DNA of 64,000 bases from Dyadobacter sediminis (GTDB lineage: Bacteria; Bacteroidota; Bacteroidia; Cytophagales; Spirosomataceae): contig NZ_VCEI01000021.1 in NCBI RefSeq assembly GCF_005860765.1, forward strand, positions 1,116,001 to 1,180,000. The letters run 5' to 3'. The notes beneath the pieces were generated by a model that was not told where the DNA came from, did not search any database, and was given only the letters and a program-made list of their open reading frames with translations. How positions within the stretch are numbered: position 1 is the first letter of the stretch; each line of letters opens with the position of its first letter. Positions 45,624 to 54,112 of this stretch are shown piece by piece. The position numbers and the translations under genes were made by a program.

Positions 45624-46262
45624 CTACGAATCGTAGCTTACTCCGTATTGTTTCAGCACATCAGCAGGAACACCTTCCCAGACGTTTGGTGTATTTCCAA
45701 CATAGCCGAGGTCATCAATCCCGATTCTGGTTGTGTAAAAACCGGAAGCTGTCAGATTTCGCATCATATTGAAAAAAGCGACACCCTGGCTGTGCATGGG
45801 TTTGGCTTTCTCCGGATATGCAATATCGTCAACAATCTGGATTTGCTGTGCTTTGGTACAAAGAGTGAATATTTTCTTGAATCTTTTGTTCGATTCAAGG
45901 TCAAGCCATTTCAAACCGCCGCGTAAAGGAGTTTGATATTGCGGCATATCTTTCACAATGAACTCGATAAAATCAGGAACTCCCGCTTGCGTTGCACTGC
46001 CTGATTTTTCGTCAGCCGGAATAATGATGTCTACAAGAACTTTGATGGTTGCCATTTCAGAAGGAGTCAGAAACTTCTCTTTCAGAAGTTTCGCATCCCG
46101 GATTGCCTCGTCCTTTGTACGTCCGTTCGGTATTTTGAGCGGTGTTTCAGGCGGCATCTGTGTATCCAATTCTCTTTGTTCGGCAAGCGCCACCTGCGGG
46201 TTGAGCGCGGTAATGCCAAGCGAACTAAGTGTCAGGGCTTTTAATGAATCTCTGCGTTTCAT
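45624..46262 (-). CDS. Gluconate 2-dehydrogenase subunit 3 family protein
   Basis: 212 aa. A Tat-type N-terminus, MKRRDSLKALTLSSLGITAL, with twin Arg and cleavage near ALAEQ. The rest resembles the small subunit 3 of membrane gluconate/sorbitol dehydrogenases: TPSEMATIKVLVDIIIPADE, GVPDFIEFIVKDMPQYQ and GLKWLDLESNKRF. Its role is to chaperone or export the flavoprotein partner by riding the Tat pathway. It lies 33 bp downstream of the GMC oxidoreductase, which lacks its own signal, so the pair likely form one periplasmic complex. Confidence 0.9.
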   Translation of the reverse strand: MKRRDSLKALTLSSLGITALNPQVALAEQRELDTQMPPETPLKIPNGRTKDEAIRDAKLLKEKFLTPSEMATIKVLVDIIIPADEKSGSATQAGVPDFIEFIVKDMPQYQTPLRGGLKWLDLESNKRFKKIFTLCTKAQQIQIVDDIAYPEKAKPMHSQGVAFFNMMRNLTASGFYTTRIGIDDLGYVGNTPNVWEGVPADVLKQYGVSYDS

Positions 46263-46295
46263 ATTTTAATAAGATTTGAAACTAAGTTCAAATGG

Positions 46296-48035
46296 TTAAA
46301 TATTCTTTTGCTTAACCTGATTGACAATGTATTCCGATGCACGCATGGAAAGTGCAAGTATGGTCCAGGTCGGGTTTTTGTCCGCTTGCGAAACAAACGA
46401 TCCGCCGTCTACAACAAACACGTTTTTCGCGTCGTGAGCCTGTGAAAATTTGTTCAATGCAGAAGTTTTCGGGTCATCGCCCATTCTCACTGTACCCACT
46501 TCATGGATAATGCGGCCGGGTGCTGCAATTCCGTAGTTGGTATCAGCGCCGGGTTTTGTACCGCTTGCTACGCCGCCCAGTGCATGAATGATTTCTTCAA
46601 ACGTATCATGCATGTGTTTGGCCTGCTTGATCTCGTAATCAGACCATTTGTAGTGAAAACGCAAAACAGGGATTCCGTATTTGTCTACAACGTTCGGGTC
46701 AATTTCGCAATAGTTGTTGATATCGGGGACAGCTTCACCGCGTCCGGCCATTCCAACGTAAGCGCCGTAGAAACGGCGGTAATCTTCTTTCAGCGAAGCG
46801 CCGTATCCGCCGGCCGGTTTCATCAAGCCTGCTGCAGTCGGATATTTGCCATTCATATTCTCGATGCCTGAGCCGAAACCATAGCTTGGCATACCCATTC
46901 CGCCGCCGTATTCGATATGGTAACCTCTCGGGAAATCCAGTTTTTTGTTGTCCAGCCACCAAGGCGTGTACACGTGCATACCGCCCACGCCGTCTTCATT
47001 GTATCTTTTTCTGTCCATCAGATGCGGCAGAAATGCACCACGCGATGCACCGGTAGAATCGTGCAGGTATTTTCCGACGACACCGCTTGAATTGGCAAGT
47101 CCGCCCGGATGTCTTTCCGATTTGGAGTTCAGCAAAAGCCTTGCGGATTCCCCTGCGCTGGCTGCCAATACAACTACTTTCGCCTTGATCGTGTGTTCGG
47201 TCAGTTTTTCACGGTTCACGTAAGAAACGCCTGTTGCCAGTCCGGAAACCGGATCGGTCAGTACTTCACGCGCCATGGCATTATTGATCAGCGTTACATT
47301 TCCGGTTTTTACAGCCGGGATACAAAGCACTGAAGAGGACGAGAAATCCGCATAGGCCTGACAGCTGCGTGAACATTGGCTGCAGTAAAAACAAACGCCG
47401 CGCTGATCGTTAATCGGTTTTGTAAGGATGGAAAGACGGGAAGGAATCACAGGCACATTAGCCTTTTTTCCGGCCTGTTTAAGCAAGAGTTCGTGCAGAC
47501 GCGGTTTCGGCGGAGGCAGGAAAATTCCGTCCGGCTCGTTGTCCATGTTTTCAACCGTTCCAAAAACCCCGATCAGTTTATCCACCTGATCGTAGTACGG
47601 TTTTACATCGTCGTAACTGATCGGCCAGTCGTCGCCCAGTCCGTCTATGCTTTTTCTCTTGAAATCCTTTGGCCCGAAACGGAGCGAAATCCGGCCCCAG
47701 TGATTGGTACGGCCGCCCAGCATCCTTGAACGGAACCAGTCAAATTCTGTACCGTTTTTATGCGTATAAGGTTCGCCTTCAATGTCCCAGCCGCCCCACG
47801 CTGCGTCGAAGTCACCAAACGGGCGATGATTGGAAGCACCTCTGCGCGGTGATTCCCAAGGCCATTTAAGCTGCGTAATATATTTAGGATCAGCAGGGTC
47901 AAAATATCCGCCTGCCTCCAAAAGAGCCACTTTGGCACCCGCTTTTGCAAGCTGGTATGCCGCCATTCCGCCTCCTGCTCCCGAGCCAATAATGCAGACG
48001 TCAAAAACGACAGGCTGTTCTTTGATTTGAAACAT
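46296..48035 (-). CDS. GMC family FAD-dependent oxidoreductase
   Basis: 579 aa. It has the FAD-binding VCIIGSGAGGGMAAYQLAKA, GRTNHWGRISLRFGP and the C-terminal NPTWTILALSMRASEYI. In the middle is a Cys cluster, CFYCSQCSRSCQ, similar to those of FAD glucose/gluconate dehydrogenases in which such Cys bind an Fe-S cluster. It oxidises an alcohol or sugar and passes electrons to a cytochrome or quinone; no cytochrome c gene is next to it. It is exported presumably with the Tat-bearing subunit downstream. Confidence 0.92.
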   Translation of the reverse strand: MFQIKEQPVVFDVCIIGSGAGGGMAAYQLAKAGAKVALLEAGGYFDPADPKYITQLKWPWESPRRGASNHRPFGDFDAAWGGWDIEGEPYTHKNGTEFDWFRSRMLGGRTNHWGRISLRFGPKDFKRKSIDGLGDDWPISYDDVKPYYDQVDKLIGVFGTVENMDNEPDGIFLPPPKPRLHELLLKQAGKKANVPVIPSRLSILTKPINDQRGVCFYCSQCSRSCQAYADFSSSSVLCIPAVKTGNVTLINNAMAREVLTDPVSGLATGVSYVNREKLTEHTIKAKVVVLAASAGESARLLLNSKSERHPGGLANSSGVVGKYLHDSTGASRGAFLPHLMDRKRYNEDGVGGMHVYTPWWLDNKKLDFPRGYHIEYGGGMGMPSYGFGSGIENMNGKYPTAAGLMKPAGGYGASLKEDYRRFYGAYVGMAGRGEAVPDINNYCEIDPNVVDKYGIPVLRFHYKWSDYEIKQAKHMHDTFEEIIHALGGVASGTKPGADTNYGIAAPGRIIHEVGTVRMGDDPKTSALNKFSQAHDAKNVFVVDGGSFVSQADKNPTWTILALSMRASEYIVNQVKQKNI

Positions 48036-48278
48036 AGTTAAAAGGGTAGTTTATAAAAATACTATTTAATCATTAAATATAAACACGGATTATATAAGAG
48101 TAGCCGTTCGTATACATTTTAAAGTTTATTTAAAACAAATCTAAATGGAATGTGGAATTTCAATTAAAATCTTGCAATAAATACTTTGCAGTGACCAGAA
48201 ACGGCTTCTTTTTAACTTTGGTACCTGAATATTCTTTAACTAACGCTAAAAAATAGCTGCGCTTGTAATACATCTCGT

Positions 48279-48286
48279 TAATTTTG
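48279..48286 (+). promoter_or_regulatory. Candidate -7 box for tsaC
   Basis: TAATTTTG matches TAnnTTTG, 18 bp upstream of the start; TTG upstream is spaced too closely. A second match, TAACTTTG, is at 48213-48220. Confidence 0.3.
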
Positions 48287-48304
48287 ATCTGTTAATCAAA
48301 TTGA

Positions 48305-49261
48305 ATGATTTTGGCAGTTACAGGAAACGATCTAGACCGGGCAAAAGAGACTCTTGTAAAAGGAGAACTTGTAGCCATTCCTACTGAAACGGTGTACGGA
48401 CTTGCAGGCAATGCACTGGATGAAAAGGCCGTTTTGTCTATTTTTGAGGTGAAAAACCGTCCGGCGTTTGATCCGCTGATTATTCATACGGATTCCGTTG
48501 AAAAAGTCATGCAGTATGTCTCGGATTTCCCTGAGAAAGCCCGCAGACTTGCAGAAAATTTCTGGCCTGGTCCGCTCACTTTACTTTTGCCTAAGAAAAC
48601 GGTCATACCCGATCTGGTCACATCCGGACTGGACAGCGTGGCGGTGAGGATTCCGAATCACCCGATATTGCTGGATCTGCTTGGAAGGCTGGACTTCCCG
48701 CTTGCCGCTCCAAGCGCCAATCCGTTCGGTTACATCAGTCCGACAAACGCCATGCACGTCAATGCGCAACTGGGAGATAAAATCCCTTATATCCTGGACG
48801 GCGGCGAAAGCAGCGTAGGCATTGAATCAACGATTGTAGGGTTTGAAAATAATGAAACGATCATTTACCGGCTCGGCGGCCTTGCCGTGGACGACATTGA
48901 ACAAGTGATCGGGAAAGTGACGCTGATGCCGAATTCCTCTTCAGACCCCAAAGCGCCGGGCATGCTGAAAAGCCACTATGCGCCGAGAAAGGCGTTTTTT
49001 CTGCGGAATAAAGTAATTTCAGAAAACGGTAACGAGCAAACCGGCTATCTTTTGTTTGACAAATATCTGGAAGGCGTAAATATTGAAAATCAGCGCGTTT
49101 TAAGTTTTAATGCAAATATGCAGGAAGCTGCGCACAACCTTTTTGCTTACCTGAGAGAACTGGACACGTTGCCTGTTGAAAAGATTATTGCTGAACGCGT
49201 TCCTGCGTACAGCCTCGGACTTGCCATCAACGACCGTCTGCAACGGGCGGCAGCGCACTGA
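48305..49261 (+). CDS. tsaC: L-threonylcarbamoyladenylate synthase (TsaC/Sua5)
   Basis: 318 aa, the long Sua5 form. It makes threonylcarbamoyl-AMP for the universal t6A37 tRNA modification. The YrdC domain has GELVAIPTETVYGLAGNA, KNRPAFDPLIIH, FWPGPLTLLL, VAVRIPNHP and APSANPFGYISPT; a linker leads to a C-terminal Sua5 domain of about 110 residues (APGMLKSHYAPRK onward). Stop codons of this gene and the convergent helicase are separated by a single base. Confidence 0.93.
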   Translation: MILAVTGNDLDRAKETLVKGELVAIPTETVYGLAGNALDEKAVLSIFEVKNRPAFDPLIIHTDSVEKVMQYVSDFPEKARRLAENFWPGPLTLLLPKKTVIPDLVTSGLDSVAVRIPNHPILLDLLGRLDFPLAAPSANPFGYISPTNAMHVNAQLGDKIPYILDGGESSVGIESTIVGFENNETIIYRLGGLAVDDIEQVIGKVTLMPNSSSDPKAPGMLKSHYAPRKAFFLRNKVISENGNEQTGYLLFDKYLEGVNIENQRVLSFNANMQEAAHNLFAYLRELDTLPVEKIIAERVPAYSLGLAINDRLQRAAAH

Positions 49262-49262
49262 A

Positions 49263-50690
49263 TTATTTGAAAAAATGCGGATGGAAATTCATCAGAAAAA
49301 CCTCGTCCGTAGCGCGTGTAATTGCCGTATAAAGCCATCGTATGAATTCCGCATTGATCTGTTCTTCAGGCAAATAACCCTGATCAATGAATACGCTGCT
49401 CCATTGTCCGCCCTGCGCTTTATGGCAGGTAAGCGCGTAGGCAAACTTTACCTGAAGGGCATTCAGATACGGATCTTTCCGTAACGCTTCCGCGCGCTCT
49501 TTCTTTGATTTGATGTGAAAATAATCTTCAAGAATACTTTCGTACAGTTTTTTATTATCGTCCGACGAAAGGGACGGAGCAGCGGAATGCAGCGTATCCA
49601 GAAAAATCTTGGCGTTAAACTCCGGCTGTTTTTCATAATCCGTCAGGCGTAAAACCACATCTGCAAACCGGAACCCGTGAATTTCCTCCGTTTTCCTGAT
49701 TTTCAGTAATTCTACAAAATCACCATTTGCAATAAATCCCGCAGGCGAATCCTCATCGAGTACGTTATAGTTGTTCCGCACAACCATCAGCCGGTCGCCG
49801 GCGTCAATTTCTTCTTCTGAAAAGTTAACGGCCCGCCGGATAAATTCGTTATACTGCACTGCAGACTTGTTGGAGCGTGTCAGAATGATGGAATTTTCCT
49901 GCCCGAACTTGTCATAAGCATAGCGCAGCCCTTCTTCCAGCTTTTCACCCGTCATCTTGAAAACATCGCGGTAAGATCTTGTTGTAATGTGAATGTTGGG
50001 TTTTTCTGCGCTGAGTTCATTCCGGAGCAGCGTTGCATTGTAAAGAATGCCCGATTCTTCATCCTGCCGCATGACTTCCCTGAGTTCTTCCTGAAAAACA
50101 GACATATAGAAAGTTCTTTCCAGATATTCACCGTCCAGTGCCGGGCTCAATTCGCGGCCGACCGGCGGAAGCTGGGCTACATCGCCGACGAGCATCAGCT
50201 TGTTTCCGGGGTTTTCAAATACAAATTCAATGAGATCGGCCAGAAGGCTGCGGTTGCCAAAATCGGCCTCGTCGGTAATCATGGATGCTTCATCCACGAT
50301 AAACAGCGTGTTGTCATGATAATTTTTCTGACGCTGGAATGTCAGTGTGCCAGAAAAGGAATCTGCCGTTTGCTTGTATATTTTTTTATGAATCGTAAGC
50401 GCAATTTTTTCGGAGTATCCGGACATTACTTTGGCAGCCCGGCCGGTAGGAGCAAGCAGCACGGATTTATACCCGAAGTTTTTCAGAACCTTTATTAACG
50501 TACTTATAATCGTTGTTTTACCCGTTCCGGCATATCCTTTCAGCAGAAAACAGTCGCGGTACCGTTCCAGTCCTGATTCCTCGATCAGAAAATCGTCCAT
50601 CTTGGCAAAAAAACGGAGCTGACCCTCAGTAGGTTTAAAAGGAAAACGTTTGCGCAGCAGCTGGGAAGGTAAAATTTTATCTGTTTCCAT
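49263..50690 (-). CDS. RecD-like ATP-dependent DNA helicase
   Basis: 475 aa, superfamily 1B helicase. Motifs: GYAGTGKTTIISTL (Walker A), VLLAPTGRAAKVM, FIVDEASMI (Walker B), LMLVGDVAQLPPVG, IILTRSNKSAVQYN and the C-terminal ALTCHKAQGGQWSSVFID with WLYTAITRA. It is shorter than RecD2 and lacks the long N-terminal region; in Bacteroidota this form is often simply named AAA ATPase or RecD-like. It probably acts in DNA repair or replication fork processing. Confidence 0.9.
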   Translation of the reverse strand: METDKILPSQLLRKRFPFKPTEGQLRFFAKMDDFLIEESGLERYRDCFLLKGYAGTGKTTIISTLIKVLKNFGYKSVLLAPTGRAAKVMSGYSEKIALTIHKKIYKQTADSFSGTLTFQRQKNYHDNTLFIVDEASMITDEADFGNRSLLADLIEFVFENPGNKLMLVGDVAQLPPVGRELSPALDGEYLERTFYMSVFQEELREVMRQDEESGILYNATLLRNELSAEKPNIHITTRSYRDVFKMTGEKLEEGLRYAYDKFGQENSIILTRSNKSAVQYNEFIRRAVNFSEEEIDAGDRLMVVRNNYNVLDEDSPAGFIANGDFVELLKIRKTEEIHGFRFADVVLRLTDYEKQPEFNAKIFLDTLHSAAPSLSSDDNKKLYESILEDYFHIKSKKERAEALRKDPYLNALQVKFAYALTCHKAQGGQWSSVFIDQGYLPEEQINAEFIRWLYTAITRATDEVFLMNFHPHFFK

Positions 50691-50830
50691 AATAACGAAG
50701 CTAATGGAAGCGACGCAAATATCAAAGTGGCTGATTAGTTACAAAAATATACTAAGAAATAGTTGGATTTTAACGGATCAAATTTCTATATTCGGTTTCC
50801 TTTTATCTCCAATCTATAACCTAATCGTCT

Positions 50831-51271
50831 ATGCTGGTACATCATGTAATGGGCAACAAGCCTTTCAATGCAATCTGGTCAGTAACGCAGGATAATACGG
50901 TATTCGAGGCTCTTGAGCTGATGGCTGCCAAAAATATCGGAGCGGTTTTGGTGCTGGAAGATAACGAACTCATCGGAATATTTTCGGAAAGGGATTATGC
51001 CAGAAAAGTCATTCTTCAGGGAAGGGCTTCACGCGATACGCTGATCCGGGAAGTAATGACGAGCAAGGTAATTACCGTGGAAACGGATCAGAAGATTGAG
51101 GACTGCATGCAGATCATGTCTGACAAGCATATTCGCCATTTGCCTGTAAATGAGCATGGCAGGCTGGTCGGTATTATTTCCATCAATGATATTGTATCGG
51201 CCATTATGTACGAACAAAAGGAGCACATCAATACCCTGGAAAGCTACATTTCAGGAAGTCCTTATTACTGA
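50831..51271 (+). CDS. Tandem CBS domain protein
   Basis: 146 aa, consisting of one CBS pair (Bateman module): VTQDNTVFEALELMAAKNIG, IGIFSERDYARKVILQG, REVMTSKVITVETDQKIEDC and RHLPVNEHGRLVGIISINDI. CBS pairs bind adenosine nucleotides or SAM and regulate a partner protein. No catalytic domain is fused, so it acts as a separate regulator or adaptor; partner unknown. Confidence 0.9.
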   Translation: MLVHHVMGNKPFNAIWSVTQDNTVFEALELMAAKNIGAVLVLEDNELIGIFSERDYARKVILQGRASRDTLIREVMTSKVITVETDQKIEDCMQIMSDKHIRHLPVNEHGRLVGIISINDIVSAIMYEQKEHINTLESYISGSPYY

Positions 51272-51345
51272 TTACAAACCCGTTATTTTTTAAACTGCAT
51301 CTTTTCAGAAAGACAAATTCTGCTTTATTCCGGCAGAAACGCCTT

Positions 51346-51381
51346 TCCTGACAGAATTATGTCTTGTCAATTCTGTCAGGA
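51346..51381. repeat. Perfect inverted repeat covering the start codon of a NUDIX gene
   Basis: TCCTGACAGAATT (51346-51358) is the reverse complement of AATTCTGTCAGGA (51369-51381), with a 10-nt loop. The last base is the A of the NUDIX ATG. It could be a protein-binding operator, an RNA hairpin that occludes the start, or a weak terminator for the CBS gene. Confidence 0.85.
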
Positions 51382-51911
51382 TGTTTATATTTACCGCTCC
51401 AAAAAATCAGGCTTTGTCAAAACTGAATGATCAGATAGAAATTTTATACGGCGGCATTGTGCGTGTCCGCGTTTGCGGAATCTGCATGGTCAATGATAAA
51501 ATATTGCTGATCAATCATTCGCTTTACGGCAGAGACGGGTTTTTTTGGAGTCCGCCCGGCGGCGGGATCAGCTTTGGGGAAACAGCCGAAACGGCTTTAA
51601 AAAGGGAATTCAGAGAAGAAACCGGTCTGGATGTAGAAGTAGGAAAGCTGCTTTTTGTAAACGAACATGTTCAGGCTCCGCTGCATGCCATTGAATTATT
51701 CTTCGAAATAGAATCATTTGCAGGCATGCCGGAAAAAGGCACTGATCCTGAATTGCCGGCGGAAAACCAGATTATTGCCGATGTCCGTTTTATGAGCTGG
51801 GAAGAACTCAGTAAGTTTCAGGATTATGAGCTGCATGCCTTATTTTCGCATGTGCATGCACTGGATGAGATTTTACAGCTTGAAAGGTACATCTCCGGAA
51901 CAGCCGACTAA
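51381..51911 (+). CDS. NUDIX hydrolase
   Basis: 176 aa. The NUDIX box is GGISFGETAETALKREFREE followed by TGLDVEVG, giving GX5EX7REUXEEXGU with all key Glu present. It hydrolyses a nucleoside diphosphate linked to another moiety; the substrate is not evident. The ATG at 51381 sits at the end of a 13-bp inverted repeat. The next gene, DUF3822, starts 33 bp downstream and may be co-transcribed. Confidence 0.88.
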   Translation: MFIFTAPKNQALSKLNDQIEILYGGIVRVRVCGICMVNDKILLINHSLYGRDGFFWSPPGGGISFGETAETALKREFREETGLDVEVGKLLFVNEHVQAPLHAIELFFEIESFAGMPEKGTDPELPAENQIIADVRFMSWEELSKFQDYELHALFSHVHALDEILQLERYISGTAD

Positions 51912-51944
51912 ATTGAATACTAATTAATAATTACCCGTTTTATT

Positions 51945-52850
51945 GTGGCACATTCTGAAAACCAAGTCATTGAAGTTATTCCTACCTTGCTTGTAGGCGA
52001 TAATTCATTTGACGAGGCCAGCATTCCATTCTGTACGCTGTGTATTGAAGTGGATGAAAGGCGCATTCGTTTCTGCATTGTCCGTGATGAAAATATGGAA
52101 TGCATCTGGCTGGAAGATTACGGTTTTGAAACCGTTCTGAATCCGAATGAAATCTTCGAAAAGCTGAAAAGGATTTTTACCGGTCATTTATTATGGTCTT
52201 CCCATAACTGGAAAAATGTCAGGATTGCGATCAACTCGCATGCTTTCAGTCTGATTCCGAGTGTCATTTTTGATAAGAACGCCATCCGGGATTATCTGGA
52301 ATTTGCGCTGGGAAATTCCGTTCCGGAGGATGAAAAAGTTTTATATCATGAGCTGCCGCTTGTTCATGCCTATAATGTTTTCAGTATCCCGCAAATCTGG
52401 TACGACTGGATGATCAATCATTTCGGCTCGTCCAGCATTACATTTTATCATCTGACAAGTCCGCTGATCATCGGCGCACTGGTCAGCCACGCGGAACATG
52501 AAGAATTCCGGATTGTTTCTGTTTATTTTGAAAAGGATTATTTCACGCTGATCATAACAGAAAGTCAGCAGCTTATACTTTGCAACCGGTTCCGGTTTTC
52601 ACAATTTCAGGAACTTGCCTACATTATCCTGTTTACTTTAAGCCAGCTGAATTTTCTTCCGGAGGAAATGAAAGTGATCTGCTACGGTGAAATAACAGCT
52701 TCTTCGGACACATACACAGAACTTTCACAGTTTTTCCCCAATCTGCATATCGGGAACGGACCTACAACGCTGCGGTACAGCACCCAGTGCGCACATGTTC
52801 CCGGGCACAGATATTTCGGTCTTTTCAATACTTACCTTGTTTCATCCTGA
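51945..52850 (+). CDS. DUF3822 family protein
   Basis: 301 aa, starting with GTG at 51945. Conserved features I recognise are IPTLLVGDNSFD near the N-terminus, LLWSSHNWKNVRIAINSHAF, FTLIPSVI-like FSLIPSVIFDK and the actin-fold-like repeat of beta strands with IVSVYFEKDYFTLIITESQQ. The family is restricted to Bacteroidota and probably has an ASKHA-like fold (inference). It is followed by coaD after 18 bp, so a link with coenzyme A synthesis or a shared promoter is likely. Confidence 0.8.
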   Translation: MAHSENQVIEVIPTLLVGDNSFDEASIPFCTLCIEVDERRIRFCIVRDENMECIWLEDYGFETVLNPNEIFEKLKRIFTGHLLWSSHNWKNVRIAINSHAFSLIPSVIFDKNAIRDYLEFALGNSVPEDEKVLYHELPLVHAYNVFSIPQIWYDWMINHFGSSSITFYHLTSPLIIGALVSHAEHEEFRIVSVYFEKDYFTLIITESQQLILCNRFRFSQFQELAYIILFTLSQLNFLPEEMKVICYGEITASSDTYTELSQFFPNLHIGNGPTTLRYSTQCAHVPGHRYFGLFNTYLVSS

Positions 52851-52868
52851 TCTGTAAATCAAGCTACT

Positions 52869-53351
52869 ATGAAGCGTATCGCATTATTTCCCGGCTCTTT
52901 TGATCCTTTTACCAAAGGGCATGAAGATATTGTCATACGCGGGTTGCGGCTTTTTGACGAAGTGGTGATCGGGATAGGAAATAACGCTACCAAAAAGCGT
53001 TATTTCCCGCTGGAAGTTATGAAAGAAATGATCGAAAGGACGTTTGATCATCAGGAAAATGTCCGGGTGATTACTTATGAAGACCTTACTGCGCATACGG
53101 CCCGCGAGCTCGGCGCTACCTTTCTGCTGAGAGGTTTGCGCAATACAACCGATTTCGAGTATGAAAACGGCATTTCACAAGTGAACAGGTATTTGTACGA
53201 GGAAATTGAAACGGTATTTCTGATCACTTCGCCTAATCTTGCGCCGATCAGTTCCAGCATTATCCGCGATCTGCACCGTTACGGGCAAGGCGTGGACAAT
53301 TTTCTGCCTTATTCGCTTTCGGAGTTAAATAAACTGAGTCAGGAAGGATAG
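52869..53351 (+). CDS. coaD: Phosphopantetheine adenylyltransferase
   Basis: 160 aa. It transfers AMP to 4'-phosphopantetheine, the penultimate step in CoA synthesis. The nucleotidyltransferase motif PGSFDPFTKGHEDI has the TxGH signature; FLLRGLRNTTDFEYE and LISSSIIRDL-like PISSSIIRDLHRYGQ follow. Usual length. Confidence 0.96.
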   Translation: MKRIALFPGSFDPFTKGHEDIVIRGLRLFDEVVIGIGNNATKKRYFPLEVMKEMIERTFDHQENVRVITYEDLTAHTARELGATFLLRGLRNTTDFEYENGISQVNRYLYEEIETVFLITSPNLAPISSSIIRDLHRYGQGVDNFLPYSLSELNKLSQEG

Positions 53352-53369
53352 TTTTATCAGATAAGCTGC

Positions 53370-54056
53370 TTATTCGTTGACTTTGTGGATTTTGTTCAGA
53401 CTGTCAATGACATAGCGTATCGAACTGTAAGAATTGATCAGGATTGATTTGGCTTCTGCCGGCGAGTACCAATCCAGTTTTTCAATCTGTTCTTCGGCCT
53501 GAGGCTGCATTTCCGAATCGTCGATGCAATCAAAAAGGTACCATTTTGTACGTTTCAGGATCCGGTTATTGTTCAGACTGTACGTATGCCATGTTGTGCA
53601 GATTTTATCCCGGATGGCAGCATCTACACCGGTTTCTTCCTTGATTTCCCTTATTGCAGCCGTTTTTGAATTTTCTCCTTTATCCAGTTTTCCCTTCGGA
53701 AGGTCCCACTTTTTTCTGCGGAACATAAAAAGCCATTTGCTGTCTTTTACAACTACGCCGCCGGAAGCTTTGATTACTTTATACAATCCTTTTATTTTCT
53801 CTTCCACTTCCGATTTTTCGCGTGTAGCCATCGTAATGGAAAGCATTTGCTTCGGTAATTCCTTTTCCAGAAGCTGTATAACCTGTACGGCCGTGGTTGC
53901 AGTAGAGTTCAGAAACAGAATATGGCCGGTCAGCATGGTCTTTTTGATTTTCTCAAGCCGCAGATCAATGACATGGTCAAAACCTGAGGTTTCCGAGGCA
54001 GAAAGCTGATTGGTCCGTACAATTCTGAATGGACGGTCGTCAAAAAAAATGATCAT
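53370..54056 (-). CDS. NUDIX hydrolase with N-terminal extension
   Basis: 228 aa. The first 85 residues (MIIFFDDRPFRIV start) form a separate region found with NUDIX proteins near pyrE in Bacteroidota. The NUDIX domain has GGVVVKDSKWLFMFRRKKWD, then KGKLDKGENSKTAAIREIKE and ETGVD, a complete box. The substrate is not known; the FRRKKWDLPKGK sequence resembles diadenosine polyphosphate or diphosphoinositol polyphosphate hydrolases. It converges on coaD and is divergent from the CorC-type transporter. Confidence 0.88.
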   Translation of the reverse strand: MIIFFDDRPFRIVRTNQLSASETSGFDHVIDLRLEKIKKTMLTGHILFLNSTATTAVQVIQLLEKELPKQMLSITMATREKSEVEEKIKGLYKVIKASGGVVVKDSKWLFMFRRKKWDLPKGKLDKGENSKTAAIREIKEETGVDAAIRDKICTTWHTYSLNNNRILKRTKWYLFDCIDDSEMQPQAEEQIEKLDWYSPAEAKSILINSYSSIRYVIDSLNKIHKVNE

Positions 54057-54082
54057 TTTTCAAATGGTACGTGATAGGATGC

Positions 54083-54090
54083 CAAAATTA
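54083..54090 (-). promoter_or_regulatory. Candidate -7 box for the second NUDIX gene
   Basis: The minus strand reads TAATTTTG, matching TAnnTTTG, 26 bp upstream of the ATG. It overlaps the region that must hold the divergent transporter promoter. No TTG at the usual spacing. Confidence 0.35.
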
Positions 54091-54112
54091 AGTAAAGAGT
54101 TTAGTTTAGGCA

